The notes under the pieces were generated by a model, which saw nothing but the letters and a program-made list of their open reading frames with translations, did not search any database and was not told the origin of the DNA. Of a stretch of 64,000 nt of DNA, positions 10,557 to 20,121 are shown piece after piece; position 1 is the first letter of the stretch, and every line of letters begins with the position of its first letter. Both the position numbers and the translations under genes were made by a program. Origin of the DNA: Thiohalomonas denitrificans (GTDB taxonomy: Bacteria > Pseudomonadota > Gammaproteobacteria > Thiohalomonadales > Thiohalomonadaceae); assembly GCF_016841685.1 (NCBI RefSeq), contig NZ_JAENYR010000003.1, positions 1-64,000 of the forward strand. The letters are read 5' to 3'.

Positions 10557-12440
10557 ATGAGCCAGGACAGCGAAAACAACGAAAGCGGGAAGGTCTCCCG
10601 GCGCGCGTTTCTGGGTGCCACGGCTTTTTCCGGCGTCGCCGGTGCAGGTCTGGCAACGGGCCTGCTGCCGAGAGCAACCTTTGCCGCCAACAACGAAAAC
10701 GGTGTAGCCGTCCATCCCGGCGAGCTGGATGAGTACTACGGCTTCTGGAGCGGCGGTCAGTCGGGCGAGGTGCGTATTCTCGGTGTCCCCTCCATGCGTG
10801 AGCTGATGCGCATCCCGGTGTTTAACGTCGACGGGGCCTCCGGCTGGGGAGTCACGAACGAGAGTAAACGTGTGCTCGGGGATACTGCCCACTTCCAGAA
10901 CGGGGATACCCATCATCCCCATATGAGTTTCCAGGATGGTACCTACGACGGCAAGTATGTGTGGATCAACGACAAGGCCAACAGCCGTGTCGGTCGCATT
11001 CGCTGCGACGTAATGGTGACGGACAGGATCACCCGTATCCCCAATATTACCTCCGTGCACGGCCTGCGGCCGCAGAAGGCGCCCTACACCAAATACGTTT
11101 TCTGCAACGGCGAGTTCGTGATCCCGCACCCCAACGACGGCCGTGATCTGGATGACCCCTCGAAGTACTTCACCGTATTCAGCGGCCTGAATGCCGAGAC
11201 CATGGAAGTGGACTGGCAGGTTATCGTCGACGGCAATCTGGACAATACCGACGCCGATTACACCGGCAAGTACGCAGCATCCACCTGCTATCAAGGTCGT
11301 GGCGAAGGCGTCACCTTGGCGGAGACCATGCGCAATGAGCGTGACCATGCGGTGATCTTCAACATCGAGGCGATCGAAAAGGCCGTGGAGGCCGGTGACT
11401 ACATTACCATCGATGGCTCCAAGGTGCCGGTGGTGGACGGCCGCGGCGATAATACGCCGTTCACCCGCTATATCCCCGTACCCAAGAGTCCGCATGGCCT
11501 GAACACCTCACCGGACGGTAAGTACTTTGTGGCCAACGGCAAGCTGTCGCCGACCGTGACCGTGATTGCCATCGACAGGCTGGATGACCTGTTTGCCGGC
11601 AAGCTGAAAACCGAGCGCGATGTGGTCGTAGCGGAACCGGAGCTCGGCCTCGGGCCGTTGCACACCGCCTATGATGGCCGCGGCAACGCCTACACCACGC
11701 TCTTCATCGATAGCCAGATAGTCAAATGGAACGTCGAAGACGCCATCCGCGCCTACAACGGTGAGGAGGTCAACTACGTCCGCCAGAAGCTGGATGTGCA
11801 CTATCAGCCTGGCCACAATCACACCACTATGGGCGAGACCAAGGAAGCGGACGGCAAGTGGCTGGTTGCACTCTGCAAGTTCTCCAAGGACCGTTTCCTC
11901 TCCACCGGCGTACTCAAGCCAGAGAACGATCAGCTGATCGACATCTCCGGCGATGAGATGAAGCTTGTGCACGATGGCCCCGCTTTTGCCGAGCCCCACG
12001 ACTGCACCCTGGTCCACCGCAGCAAGATGAGAAACGTGCAGAGCTTGTGGACGCGTGATGATCCCTTCTTTGCCGAAACCGTGGCGATGGCCAAGGAAGA
12101 TGGCGTTACGCTGGAGGCGGACAACAAGGTGATTCGCGACGGTAACAAGGTGCGCGTCTACATGACCGCAGTGGCGCCTGTGTTTGGTATCGACAAATTC
12201 ACGGTGAAGCAGGGTGATGAAGTGACCGTGGTGGTCACCAACCTGGACCGCATCGAGGATCTGGCCCACGGTTTCGTGATGACCAATCATGGCGTTTCTT
12301 TTAATATCAGTCCGCAGCAGACGGCCTCTGTCACGTTTGTGGCCGACCAGCCGGGGGTGCATTGGTACTACTGCTCCTTTTTCTGTCATGCGATGCACAT
12401 GGAGATGCGCGGACGCATGTTGGTCGAGCTGCCTGAGTAG
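10557..12440 (+). CDS. nosZ: Nitrous-oxide reductase NosZ, copy 2
   Basis: Full-length 627 aa ORF, highly similar to 3738-5615, with Tat signal, CuZ histidines and CuA motif retained. Confidence 0.96.
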   Translation: MSQDSENNESGKVSRRAFLGATAFSGVAGAGLATGLLPRATFAANNENGVAVHPGELDEYYGFWSGGQSGEVRILGVPSMRELMRIPVFNVDGASGWGVTNESKRVLGDTAHFQNGDTHHPHMSFQDGTYDGKYVWINDKANSRVGRIRCDVMVTDRITRIPNITSVHGLRPQKAPYTKYVFCNGEFVIPHPNDGRDLDDPSKYFTVFSGLNAETMEVDWQVIVDGNLDNTDADYTGKYAASTCYQGRGEGVTLAETMRNERDHAVIFNIEAIEKAVEAGDYITIDGSKVPVVDGRGDNTPFTRYIPVPKSPHGLNTSPDGKYFVANGKLSPTVTVIAIDRLDDLFAGKLKTERDVVVAEPELGLGPLHTAYDGRGNAYTTLFIDSQIVKWNVEDAIRAYNGEEVNYVRQKLDVHYQPGHNHTTMGETKEADGKWLVALCKFSKDRFLSTGVLKPENDQLIDISGDEMKLVHDGPAFAEPHDCTLVHRSKMRNVQSLWTRDDPFFAETVAMAKEDGVTLEADNKVIRDGNKVRVYMTAVAPVFGIDKFTVKQGDEVTVVVTNLDRIEDLAHGFVMTNHGVSFNISPQQTASVTFVADQPGVHWYYCSFFCHAMHMEMRGRMLVELPE

Positions 12441-12452
12441 ACGCCCCGTAAT

Positions 12453-12486
12453 GCCGTCCGGCCCGTTTGGGCCGGAAGGCTTTTTA
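12453..12486 (+). terminator. Rho-independent terminator after nosZ copy 2
   Basis: tccggcccgtttgggccggaaggcttttt: 8 bp GC stem followed by a T run. Confidence 0.75.
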
Positions 12487-12626
12487 TCCTTCCGCATCGG
12501 CAATCCATGAAACCGGACTTACTAGTCGGCCATGCGGAAAATAATGTAACTCTCAGCCGTTCCATAAAGCCCATAGGCAAGGCGCGCTGAAAGCACTGCC
12601 AAGCATGCAACAGTACACTGGAGGTT

Positions 12627-12885
12627 GTGCAGCGGTTGCGGGTAAAAGAGGGCAAGCCCTGGCGGCTTCCCAACGTAAACGAGCTCGAACTGCTGGTGGA
12701 CTGTGACCACAGCAACCCGGCACTGCCGGCCGGCGAACTTCGACGACCCGGGAGAGGGATATTGGAGTGCCACCACCGCGTCTATGAACCGGACTGGGCA
12801 TGGGGCCCTCTACATGGCCAAGGGCGCGATCGGCGTTGGGCAGAAGCGGGATCCGCATTTCCAGGTGATGGCGGTCCGCGTGATG
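12627..12885 (+). pseudogene. Frameshifted DUF1566/Lcl-domain gene fragment
   Basis: Frame 1 gives PWRLPNVNELELLVDCDHSNPALPA; another frame gives FDDPGEGYWSATTASMNRTGHGALYMAKGAIGVGQKRDPHFQVMAVR. Together these are the classic DUF1566 pattern across a frame change. Confidence 0.6.
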
Positions 12886-12974
12886 GGTCTTCGGGCATGC
12901 GCGACTCCGGTCTCAGCGATTACCGCGAAAGTCGTACCGCTCTGTAGACGCTCCCGGGCACCCGTGCGCGTGGT

Positions 12975-13253
12975 ATGCTCGAGGCCATGAGCAACAATCC
13001 TTTCAAGGCAGACCCCAATGCCATGCATTTCGCCGCCGGTGCCTTTATGGGCGGTATGACCGGCCTTGCCTTGAGCTTTGTCGGTTACCCCCAGGAGACG
13101 GCTGCGATGATCGGCTTGGCGGCAACAACCGCAGTCGGACTCGCAAAGGGGGCGCGTGATATATCCCGCTACCCTGCGTCGCGTGCATTGAAGAACGGCC
13201 TGTTGATCGCATCGGGCGGCCTGATCACGCCGATTATGCTCACTCTGCAGTAA
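12975..13253 (+). CDS. Small hypothetical protein with hydrophobic segments
   Basis: 92 aa ORF; HFAAGAFMGGMTGLALSFVGYPQETAAMIGLAATTAVGLAKGARD. Confidence 0.5.
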   Translation: MLEAMSNNPFKADPNAMHFAAGAFMGGMTGLALSFVGYPQETAAMIGLAATTAVGLAKGARDISRYPASRALKNGLLIASGGLITPIMLTLQ

Positions 13254-13262
13254 CAGCCGCGG

Positions 13263-13480
13263 AGTGCAGTCGAAGCCCACGCCCTCGGTATCCTTCTGCA
13301 GGAGATCGTCCTGGTGCAATTCGATATTGGGGAGTTCGGCCTGTGCGATCAGCCACTGCCCGTCTGACACCTGGGTAGCGGAAGGCTCGATGCCGACGAA
13401 GTGTGCATCCGGAAGCCGGAACGCGATGGGGATGAGATTGCCGCCGCTGGCACAGCCGAGTTCTGGAATGTGTCTACGAG
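13263..13480 (-). pseudogene. Truncated SAM-dependent methyltransferase fragment
   Basis: Minus-strand translation HIPELGCASGGNLIPIAFRLPDAHFVGIEPSATQVSDGQWLIAQAELPNIELHQDDLLQ contains SAM motif I (ELGCASGGN) and following motifs, but both ends are missing. Confidence 0.65.
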
Positions 13481-13633
13481 AACGGGCTGCTTTCGTAGGG
13501 TATTTCGTCGTAAAGACTTACCGCTCCAGAAAAGTAGGCAGTTGCCCTGAAGACAGAGATGGGGGCGGTTACCCCAACTGGCAAGTCCAGCCAGGTTCGG
13601 GAGTATCGCGTCTCGACGGGGTCTCGCAGATTG

Positions 13634-13672
13634 TAAGCGAGCGGCTGTGAAAGCCCGCTCGCTATTTTTCAT
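13634..13672. terminator. Hairpin terminator between remnants and the SnoaL-like gene
   Basis: agcgagcggctgtgaaagcccgctcgctattttt. Confidence 0.6.
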
Positions 13673-14044
13673 TTAGCGCTTGGGTGATTCGTCCCACGCC
13701 TGCACATCAATTTCACGGATGATCTTGTCGTCCTTTAGCTCGGCCAGACTGTTCATGAACACATGCGTGCCATCCGGGTACTCGCACTCCTCGGAAAAGG
13801 CCAGACTTCCGTCGCTCGTCAGTTCCCGGGTCACGTGGTGATTCAGCTGCCGGCTGAAGATGTCCCGATAGTAGTTCCCAATGGCATCTTTACCTTTGAG
13901 TTCCAAAGGGCTGCTTGGCGGGTGACTGTGATCGATAACCCGTAGCTCGGCATTTTCGTCGTACATGCTGAGCAACCGGTCCAGATCGTGTCCTTCGATT
14001 GCGCTATGCAGCGTGCTGCAAACCATCTCACTTGCCCCTTTCAT
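13673..14044 (-). CDS. SnoaL/NTF2-like fold protein
   Basis: 123 aa; SAIEGHDLDRLLSMYDENAELRVIDHSHPPSSPLELKGKDAIGNYYRDIFSRQLNHHVTREL is typical of SnoaL-like proteins. Confidence 0.75.
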   Translation of the reverse strand: MKGASEMVCSTLHSAIEGHDLDRLLSMYDENAELRVIDHSHPPSSPLELKGKDAIGNYYRDIFSRQLNHHVTRELTSDGSLAFSEECEYPDGTHVFMNSLAELKDDKIIREIDVQAWDESPKR

Positions 14045-14157
14045 GACAACCTCCTTTCCATGAATTGGATGCCCTTGAGTCTAAGCCAGAATGTATCGAG
14101 TGCAAGGGGTCAAAAGCACAGCGTTTTGGATCGGCTACGCGGCAGCCTGCCGGACTT

Positions 14158-15393
14158 CTATGAGGTATTCTCCATGCGAAACCAGCAGCGGGGACGCGCC
14201 TCCTCGTCGTATCCGGCCCCTCGGGTGCAGGCGCCTGTACGGGAGCTGTTGTCGGAGAACGGGGCGTTCTCGTCGACAGGGCACAGTGCTCCGGCGATAA
14301 AGGTATCGAGGCGACACTGAGGACCGGGGTAGCCATGTATCAGGGTGGTGGGCCGCTGCCGGGTATCGCGCGCGGTAAGCTCCGTCGGCTCCATCTCCCT
14401 GGCGTACGCAAACCATCGGGAAAGCGTGAGTCCGGCGAGGATGTTTCGCCGGCAAACCGAACGTTCGTCGGCGTTACGGTAATTGGCCACACAGCTCGCT
14501 TCAAGATCTTCGGGCACCGCTTCGGTCTGGTGTTGAGGATACCTGGTTACCTTCAGGTAAAGTTTCATGCACTTCGTTGCGGCAAAGTAGTCCGCCTGTC
14601 CCTCGGAACTGTACCCGAGCGCGCGGGGGGCGCCGCCCAGGTGATGTCCTATCTCATGACAGATGACCATGGCGTAGGCATCCCGATTCAACATCGGGTG
14701 ACGAGCCAGCCCGCCGTCCAGTTCAATCTCGCGGATCTGGTTGATTTGCTCTTCTTCCCGGTCATACTCCTCCATCAGCCACGATACCGCCCCCTCTCTC
14801 TGTTCTCTCCACTGTCTCTTCACGACGAGTTGCTTTTCATGGTCTGCAAAGGCTCTGGCATAGAGGCCGGAGATGGTGTCAATGATGTAGCTGAAGCTCT
14901 CTTCGTCGACATCATTGATGTCGTAGGGATAAGTGGTTTGGCTGTCCCGTTTGCGGTTGCTGGGCAGTATGCAGCGTGTATGAAGCTTTTCGTCGCTGCC
15001 GTAATACCCGATCTGGCCATCGAAAAAGTCGATGTAGCGGAATACCCCGTCGTTATAGCGGGCTGAAGTCCAGTAGCGTCCTTTTTCCTTGAAGTTGGAA
15101 AACGTGTCGTTCGTTCCGTTTTTCGCACACCCCCCGTCGACCTGCGGGAACTCGGGGACTATCTCCCTGAGTTCAAGTTCGGCATGGCAGAATATCTTCG
15201 CCATCTCCTCCATCGAGGGCAGGGTCATGCCCTTGTCTTTGCACGCCTCCAGGGCTTCATGCCACGTGTAGGCGGCGCCGCCCGGTTCGTCCGCCGGGGC
15301 CAGCTGGAAGTCGAAATCCTCGGGAAGGGCATCGGCGGGAAGAGTCGGGGAAGCCAAAAAAATGACGGTAGCAAGGCTGAACAATCGTTTCAT
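14158..15393 (-). CDS. Predicted secreted protein: N-terminal DUF1566/lectin-like region plus C-terminal HExxH metallopeptidase-like region
   Basis: Start at MKRLFSLATVIFLASPTLPADA (signal peptide); YTWHEALEACKDKGMTLPSMEEMAKIF...GRYWTSARYNDGVFRYIDFFDGQIGYYG; then AYAMVICHEIGHHLGGAPRALGYSSEGQADYFAATKCM. Confidence 0.65.
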   Translation of the reverse strand: MKRLFSLATVIFLASPTLPADALPEDFDFQLAPADEPGGAAYTWHEALEACKDKGMTLPSMEEMAKIFCHAELELREIVPEFPQVDGGCAKNGTNDTFSNFKEKGRYWTSARYNDGVFRYIDFFDGQIGYYGSDEKLHTRCILPSNRKRDSQTTYPYDINDVDEESFSYIIDTISGLYARAFADHEKQLVVKRQWREQREGAVSWLMEEYDREEEQINQIREIELDGGLARHPMLNRDAYAMVICHEIGHHLGGAPRALGYSSEGQADYFAATKCMKLYLKVTRYPQHQTEAVPEDLEASCVANYRNADERSVCRRNILAGLTLSRWFAYAREMEPTELTARDTRQRPTTLIHGYPGPQCRLDTFIAGALCPVDENAPFSDNSSRTGACTRGAGYDEEARPRCWFRMENTS

Positions 15394-15504
15394 GGGTCCT
15401 CCGTGACTCATGAAGAATGGGGCCAGTTCGCTTTGACCATGCCGGGCACCCGGGTGGAGGCCGTGCTGAGAGAAAAGCACAGCAGACGCTTTTTGCCATG
15501 GTCT

Positions 15505-15883
15505 GAAGGTCGTGGTAGCGGCGGTGGCCGAAGAGTTCCGGCTGAGCAACTGGGCCGCCGTCTCCATCGTGATAGCCGTTATGCTGTTCCTGGGCAGCGC
15601 CTCCGCGTTCAGCTTTAGCCCCATGGAGTGGACCATTGCCGGTGAACCGGTGCTTGGGGTACTGGATCGACTGTCCGGCGGCAATGCCATCATCTTCTCG
15701 TGTAGTCGGTGCGGCGCTGTTTTGCTGATTTATTCGGCCGCATCGGATCCGTACCGTACTGGGTACCGAAAACCGCTGGTGGGAGTGGCGTATCTATCTG
15801 ATTGGGCGTTATCTGCCGCTTTTGATGGCCGTCTGGATTCTGCTGACTTACGCCTTCGCCCAGCTGGAGCTGGTGCCTTGACC
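15505..15883 (+). pseudogene. C-terminal remnant of a neurotransmitter:sodium symporter-type transporter
   Basis: VVAAVAEEFRLSNWAAVSIVIAVMLFLGSASAFSF...GEPVLGVLDRLSGG, then in another frame LGTENRWWEWRIYLIGRYLPLLMAVWILLTYAFAQLELVP; no N-terminus. Confidence 0.5.
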
Positions 15884-16004
15884 GTGGCAGCCCGTGGAAT
15901 GCCTGCCGGTGCAGGTGTTGCGCCGGACGAATTGATTCAGCTCAATGTTGGTTCGGGCTGGTTGTGAGACAATCGGACTCCATTCCACAAGCACTCGAGC
16001 CTTC

Positions 16005-16295
16005 ATGCCTACACTCCTTGGTCTTCCATTACGCGCCGGGCGCGGCGTGGGGCGCACTCTCGGCCAGCAGATAGCCTTTGGCTTTGCGCTGCTGTTTTAT
16101 TTGTTGGCTGCGGGCTGTCTGGTGTCGTTCTTCGTTTATACACCCCAATCCTCCATTGACCCGATTCATGCCAGCCTTGTGGCCTGTGTGATCTTTTTCG
16201 TGGGGGCCGGTTTTGTGCTGCACATTGTTGGCTCGGCACGCCTGAAAGGGATTCTCTCCGGTCGCGACGACTACGTCGTCGACTCCGATTCCTGA
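16005..16295 (+). CDS. Small membrane protein, hypothetical
   Basis: MPTLLGLPLRAG...IAFGFALLFYLLAAGCLVSFFVY...FFVGAGFVLHIVGSARLKGILSGRDDYVVDSDS; its 3' end is duplicated at about 18770-18843. Confidence 0.55.
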   Translation: MPTLLGLPLRAGRGVGRTLGQQIAFGFALLFYLLAAGCLVSFFVYTPQSSIDPIHASLVACVIFFVGAGFVLHIVGSARLKGILSGRDDYVVDSDS

Positions 16296-16342
16296 AACCG
16301 ATTCACCGGGGATGTACATCTTCGGGATCGATGGTCACCGGA

Positions 16343-16867
16343 TCATCGGCCCCGCGGCTCGTCCGTGTACTCTTGCCGCAGCAGCACTTTCCGCGGGTGT
16401 TTCCAGGCAACCAGCCAGTAGGTGATGCCCAGTGCAATCAGTAATGCGCCGGTTGCCCAGATATATCCCGGGTCGAGCGTCTGGTAGTCGAAAACGATCA
16501 CTTTCCGCGCCACCGCCATCAGTGCGGTGGCGATCACCAGCTTGACGTGGATGACATCATCGCGCAGGTAGAGCGTGATATTAATGAAGATCTCGATGGC
16601 GATGAGCACGGCCAAAAAGGCGCCGAAGGTAGCCAAAAGGTCCTGGATTTCCAGCATGAGCAAGGGTGGCTGGACCAGCCGCTGGTAAAGCACATACACC
16701 ACGTCGGCAACCCCCCACAGGATCACCAGCGCCATCAGCACCGAGAGGGCCCGCACCGCATAACTGATGATCCGGTGCAGCACCTTGATCAGGGGATCTT
16801 GCTGGGTAGTGGTAAGTCCAGCGTGGTCGTTTTCCTCGACGTCTTCCCGGTGACGGTTCGGCTGCAT
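16343..16867 (-). CDS. Phosphate-starvation-inducible PsiE family protein
   Basis: Four-TM pattern with LLATFGAFLAVLIAIEIFINITLYLRDDVIHVKLVIATALMAVARKVIVFDY. Confidence 0.8.
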   Translation of the reverse strand: MQPNRHREDVEENDHAGLTTTQQDPLIKVLHRIISYAVRALSVLMALVILWGVADVVYVLYQRLVQPPLLMLEIQDLLATFGAFLAVLIAIEIFINITLYLRDDVIHVKLVIATALMAVARKVIVFDYQTLDPGYIWATGALLIALGITYWLVAWKHPRKVLLRQEYTDEPRGR

Positions 16868-16973
16868 GGGTTTTTTTCCTGGCTAAGAAGAGAAGCGCGT
16901 GTTCGTCGCAGCGTGCAAGAGCTGAAAGTCTGTCTGGAAGCGTTTGCTCCGGTCAAGGATTAGGCCTGTAAAG

Positions 16974-17242
16974 ATAGCAACCGCATACATTTGGTGACGA
17001 ACCCGGAATCAGGGACCACTACAGGGATAAAAGATGATGCAGGAGCATCGTCTTTCATCCCTGTAGGCTGGACGGCAGCATCCCTCGAAGACTGCTCACT
17101 TGACAATACGCTCCATGCACTGTCTACCACCGCCTTGCATGGCGGTGTGCATTGTTCTACCTCCTGCATCCATGCAGTCGTGCTGCCGACGACCCGATAT
17201 CGAGCACTTGCATCACTCGTCTCAAAGTATGCGGTTGGCCTG
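16974..17242 (+). mobile_element. Foldback/MITE-like element, copy A (most diverged)
   Basis: Ends agcaaccgcatac...agtatgcggttggcc are inverted repeats; the inner region matches copies B and C (gatgcaggagcatcgtctttcatcc, ggacggcagcatccctcga, caccgcc..ggcggtg, gtgctgccgacgacc). Confidence 0.75.
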
Positions 17243-17263
17243 CCTGCCCCCGCCCATGGGCTG

Positions 17264-17345
17264 GCGATTACCAGCTTGACGTGTATTATGTCATCCGCAC
17301 AGATCAGCAATGGCCTCTATGAGGATGGCTATCGCTATGGGTCGG
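17264..17345 (-). pseudogene. Remnant of a psiE-family gene
   Basis: ggcgattaccagcttgacgtgtattatgtcatccgcacag matches ggcgatcaccagcttgacgtggatgacatcatcgcgcagg inside the intact gene at about 16530-16570. Confidence 0.65.
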
Positions 17346-17404
17346 TATGACAGGACCGGCAAACGAAACAAGATCGGACATGGTCCGTTGAGCAATACTG
17401 CAAT

Positions 17405-18688
17405 TTGAAGGGGCCGTCGGAGATAACTACGTGCACCTCCCGACCCCTGCTAACCCCTACTGAGGAGCCTTTTTTGGGATTTTCCACCGGCCGCAGAGTC
17501 ATATCTTTTTTGCTGCCCGGAGGGTTACTGTTCCTGGGTACACTTATCGCGGTACGCTATCCCGCGTTTCTTCACTGGAGCGAACCTCTCGCCGGCCTTT
17601 TTGCTGCCGCCGCGCTTGTGAGTGCGCTGCTTCTCGGCTGGCGCTTTGACCGCAGCCGCCTGGTATTCGCCGCAGTGATTGTTGCCATCGCCGGGTGGGT
17701 GCATGGACACTTCGGTATTCCGTACGGCCATCTCCTGGAGCAGGTAACGGAGGCGGTGGCGATCCTGCTGCCCATCAATATCGCGCTACTGGCATTGCTC
17801 AAGGAGCGCGGCATCTTCACCTGGCACGGCTCCGTTCGCTGGGCGTTCGTCCTCGCTCAGCTCCTGGCGGTGTGGGGGTTGTTCCATTACCAGCAGTACC
17901 AATGGCTGGACCTGCTTGATACCCGCATCATCAGTTTGAAGCAAGTCCCTGATTTCAGCTTGGGACAGCCGGCGCTGCTGGCCTTTGCCATTGGCTTGAC
18001 TGTCACCGGGTATCGCGGACTGCGCCACCACAGCGCAATGGACAATGGCCTGTTCTGGGCGCTGGCACTGATGCTCTACGCGCTACTCGTGCCAGCAGCG
18101 CCGCAAACAATCACCAACCTGTTTACCAGCACCCTGCTGATCCTGATTCTGGCGGTGCTGGAGGTCTCTTACAGCATGGCCTTCCACGATGAGCTGACGG
18201 GGCTACCGGGCCGTCGCGCCCTCAATCAGGCGCTGCTGAAGTTGGGCGGCCGCTACACCATCGCCATGCTCGATGTGGATCACTTCAAGAAATTCAACGA
18301 CAGCTATGGTCATGATGTCGGGGATGAGGTACTGAAGATGGTGGCCGCGCGCTTGTCCAGGGTTACCGGTGGCGGAAAAGCCTATCGCTATGGTGGCGAG
18401 GAGTTCACCGTCCTCTATCCGGGCAAGTCGATGGAAGCTACCCTCCACCACCTGGAGCAGCTGCGCGAGACGATCGCCTCATCGCCGTTCACCGTGCGTG
18501 GTAAGGGGCGCCGCCGCAAAAAGGGTGCAAAGCCAGGGAAAGGCAGCAACCGGACCGTGAACATCACCGTAAGCGCCGGAGTCGCCGAGCGCGAGGGGAG
18601 TGGCCGAAATCCCCAAGCTGTTATTAAGGCGGCGGATAAAGCGCTCTACCGCGCCAAAACAGGTGGCCGGAATCGCGTGGCCAGCTAG
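17405..18688 (+). CDS. Membrane-anchored diguanylate cyclase (GGDEF domain)
   Basis: Multiple N-terminal TMs; FHDELTGLPGRRALNQAL...AMLDVDHFKKFNDSYGHDVGDEVLK...AYRYGGEEFTVLYPG. Confidence 0.9.
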   Translation: MKGPSEITTCTSRPLLTPTEEPFLGFSTGRRVISFLLPGGLLFLGTLIAVRYPAFLHWSEPLAGLFAAAALVSALLLGWRFDRSRLVFAAVIVAIAGWVHGHFGIPYGHLLEQVTEAVAILLPINIALLALLKERGIFTWHGSVRWAFVLAQLLAVWGLFHYQQYQWLDLLDTRIISLKQVPDFSLGQPALLAFAIGLTVTGYRGLRHHSAMDNGLFWALALMLYALLVPAAPQTITNLFTSTLLILILAVLEVSYSMAFHDELTGLPGRRALNQALLKLGGRYTIAMLDVDHFKKFNDSYGHDVGDEVLKMVAARLSRVTGGGKAYRYGGEEFTVLYPGKSMEATLHHLEQLRETIASSPFTVRGKGRRRKKGAKPGKGSNRTVNITVSAGVAEREGSGRNPQAVIKAADKALYRAKTGGRNRVAS

Positions 18689-18769
18689 CAGACGTCGACT
18701 TAGGTATGGTGTCCGCTGGACAGCTTTCTTTTTCCCGGTATCGGGGACCCTGGTATTGCCGATCTGCAT

Positions 18770-18843
18770 CCGGCATCGTCGGCTTGGCACCGCCTCAAAG
18801 GATCCTCTCCGGGCGCGACGACTACATTATCGACTCCGACTGA
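18770..18843 (+). pseudogene. Duplicated 3' fragment of the gene at 16005-16295
   Basis: catcgtcggcttggcaccgcctcaaaggatcctctccgggcgcgacgactacattatcgactccgactga versus attgttggctcggcacgcctgaaagggattctctccggtcgcgacgactacgtcgtcgactccgattcctga. Confidence 0.75.
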
Positions 18844-18912
18844 AACGTTGCATTCCGATCACCGATATGGATTTCGCTGCATGTATTTCCCGGGAGAAGG
18901 GCGGCGATGTAT

Positions 18913-20121
18913 TCAGCCGCCAAGCAGGTGATCATAAATACGGAATCCGGCCAGATAGGTTCCCAGAGAGGAGCCCAGGCCGGCCAAAAAGAACACCAGC
19001 AGGGTGCGTGAGACGCGGTTGCGCCACCAGCCACGGAGCGAGGTGACATCGGAGCGCAGGGTGCCGAAGTCGGCCACACGCGGTTTGCGCAGCCACACCT
19101 CGACCGCCCCGGCCACCATGCTCGCGCCAATCATCGGGTTGAGCGAGGTCCAGGGTGCGGCGATAAAGGCTGCGAGGATGGTCAATGGGTGGGCGCCGGC
19201 AATCAGGGTGCCGACGGCTGAAAGTGTGCCATTGATGAGAATCCACTCCCACACCAGTAGTCCGCCCAGTTCGGGACTGCGGGAAAAACCGATGGCGAAG
19301 CCGGTCAGTATGACCGCAACGATAATCCAGGGCAGTACGCGCGGCCAGCGCGCAGGTGGCGGCAGCGCTTCCAGTTCTGCAATCGTCGCCTGTGGATCGA
19401 TACATCCTTCGCCCCGGGAGAGATAGTCGGCGAGCCCCTTCAGGTGACCGGCTCCGATTACTACCAGGACCCGGCGGTAGTTCTCCGCGTCGGCCTCTTC
19501 GCACAGGCGGGCCGCCATGTAGCGATCGCGCTCGTCGATGAGCGGTCCCTGGAGAGTGGCGGAGCGCTCGGTGAATTCCGCGAAGGTGGTTTCAAGGATA
19601 TCGCCCTCTTTCAGCCGCTCTATTTCCTCCTCACTCACCTTTTCCCGGGAAAGAACACTGGCCAGTAGTCCGCCCAACAGGGTAAACCTCTGCGAGCGGG
19701 GTGTGCTGCGGTAGGTGCGCTTCAGCGTGATACCAATGTCGCGATCCACCAGCAGAACGGGGATGCTGTGGGCCAGCGCCCGTTCCACCGCCGCCCGCAT
19801 CTCTGCACCGGGCTCCACACCGAACTGGTCCGCGAGGCGCTGCTGATAGGCGCCGAGAGCCAGGGAGGCGGCCAGCATCCCCGCCTTGCCGTCGCGGATG
19901 AGCCGAAAGAGATTGGTCTGCCCCCAGACATCCGGCGTGGTCAATGCCGCGTGGCGGGAGGGACAGAGCTCCACGGCCACCGCATCATATTGCCCGCCAT
20001 CGAGCTGTCTGGTGACCTCTTCGGCGCTGGCCCGCGAGACATGGGCGGTGCCGAGCAGGGTGAATTCGACATTACCGCGCCGGACGACGCGGATGGGTTC
20101 CTGGCTGAGGGATGTAGGCAT
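18913..20121 (-). CDS. TraB/PrgY family protein
   Basis: VEFTLLGTAHVSRASAEEVTRQLDGGQYDAVAVELCPSRHAAL and C-terminal TM region typical of TraB/PrgY homologues. Confidence 0.88.
   Translation of the reverse strand: MPTSLSQEPIRVVRRGNVEFTLLGTAHVSRASAEEVTRQLDGGQYDAVAVELCPSRHAALTTPDVWGQTNLFRLIRDGKAGMLAASLALGAYQQRLADQFGVEPGAEMRAAVERALAHSIPVLLVDRDIGITLKRTYRSTPRSQRFTLLGGLLASVLSREKVSEEEIERLKEGDILETTFAEFTERSATLQGPLIDERDRYMAARLCEEADAENYRRVLVVIGAGHLKGLADYLSRGEGCIDPQATIAELEALPPPARWPRVLPWIIVAVILTGFAIGFSRSPELGGLLVWEWILINGTLSAVGTLIAGAHPLTILAAFIAAPWTSLNPMIGASMVAGAVEVWLRKPRVADFGTLRSDVTSLRGWWRNRVSRTLLVFFLAGLGSSLGTYLAGFRIYDHLLGG

Noticed and set aside
16960-17310. 116 aa minus ORF beginning with a PsiE-like sequence
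   Set aside because: Only the first residues (DDIIHVKLVIAS) resemble PsiE; the rest is translated mobile-element sequence, so treated as a remnant.
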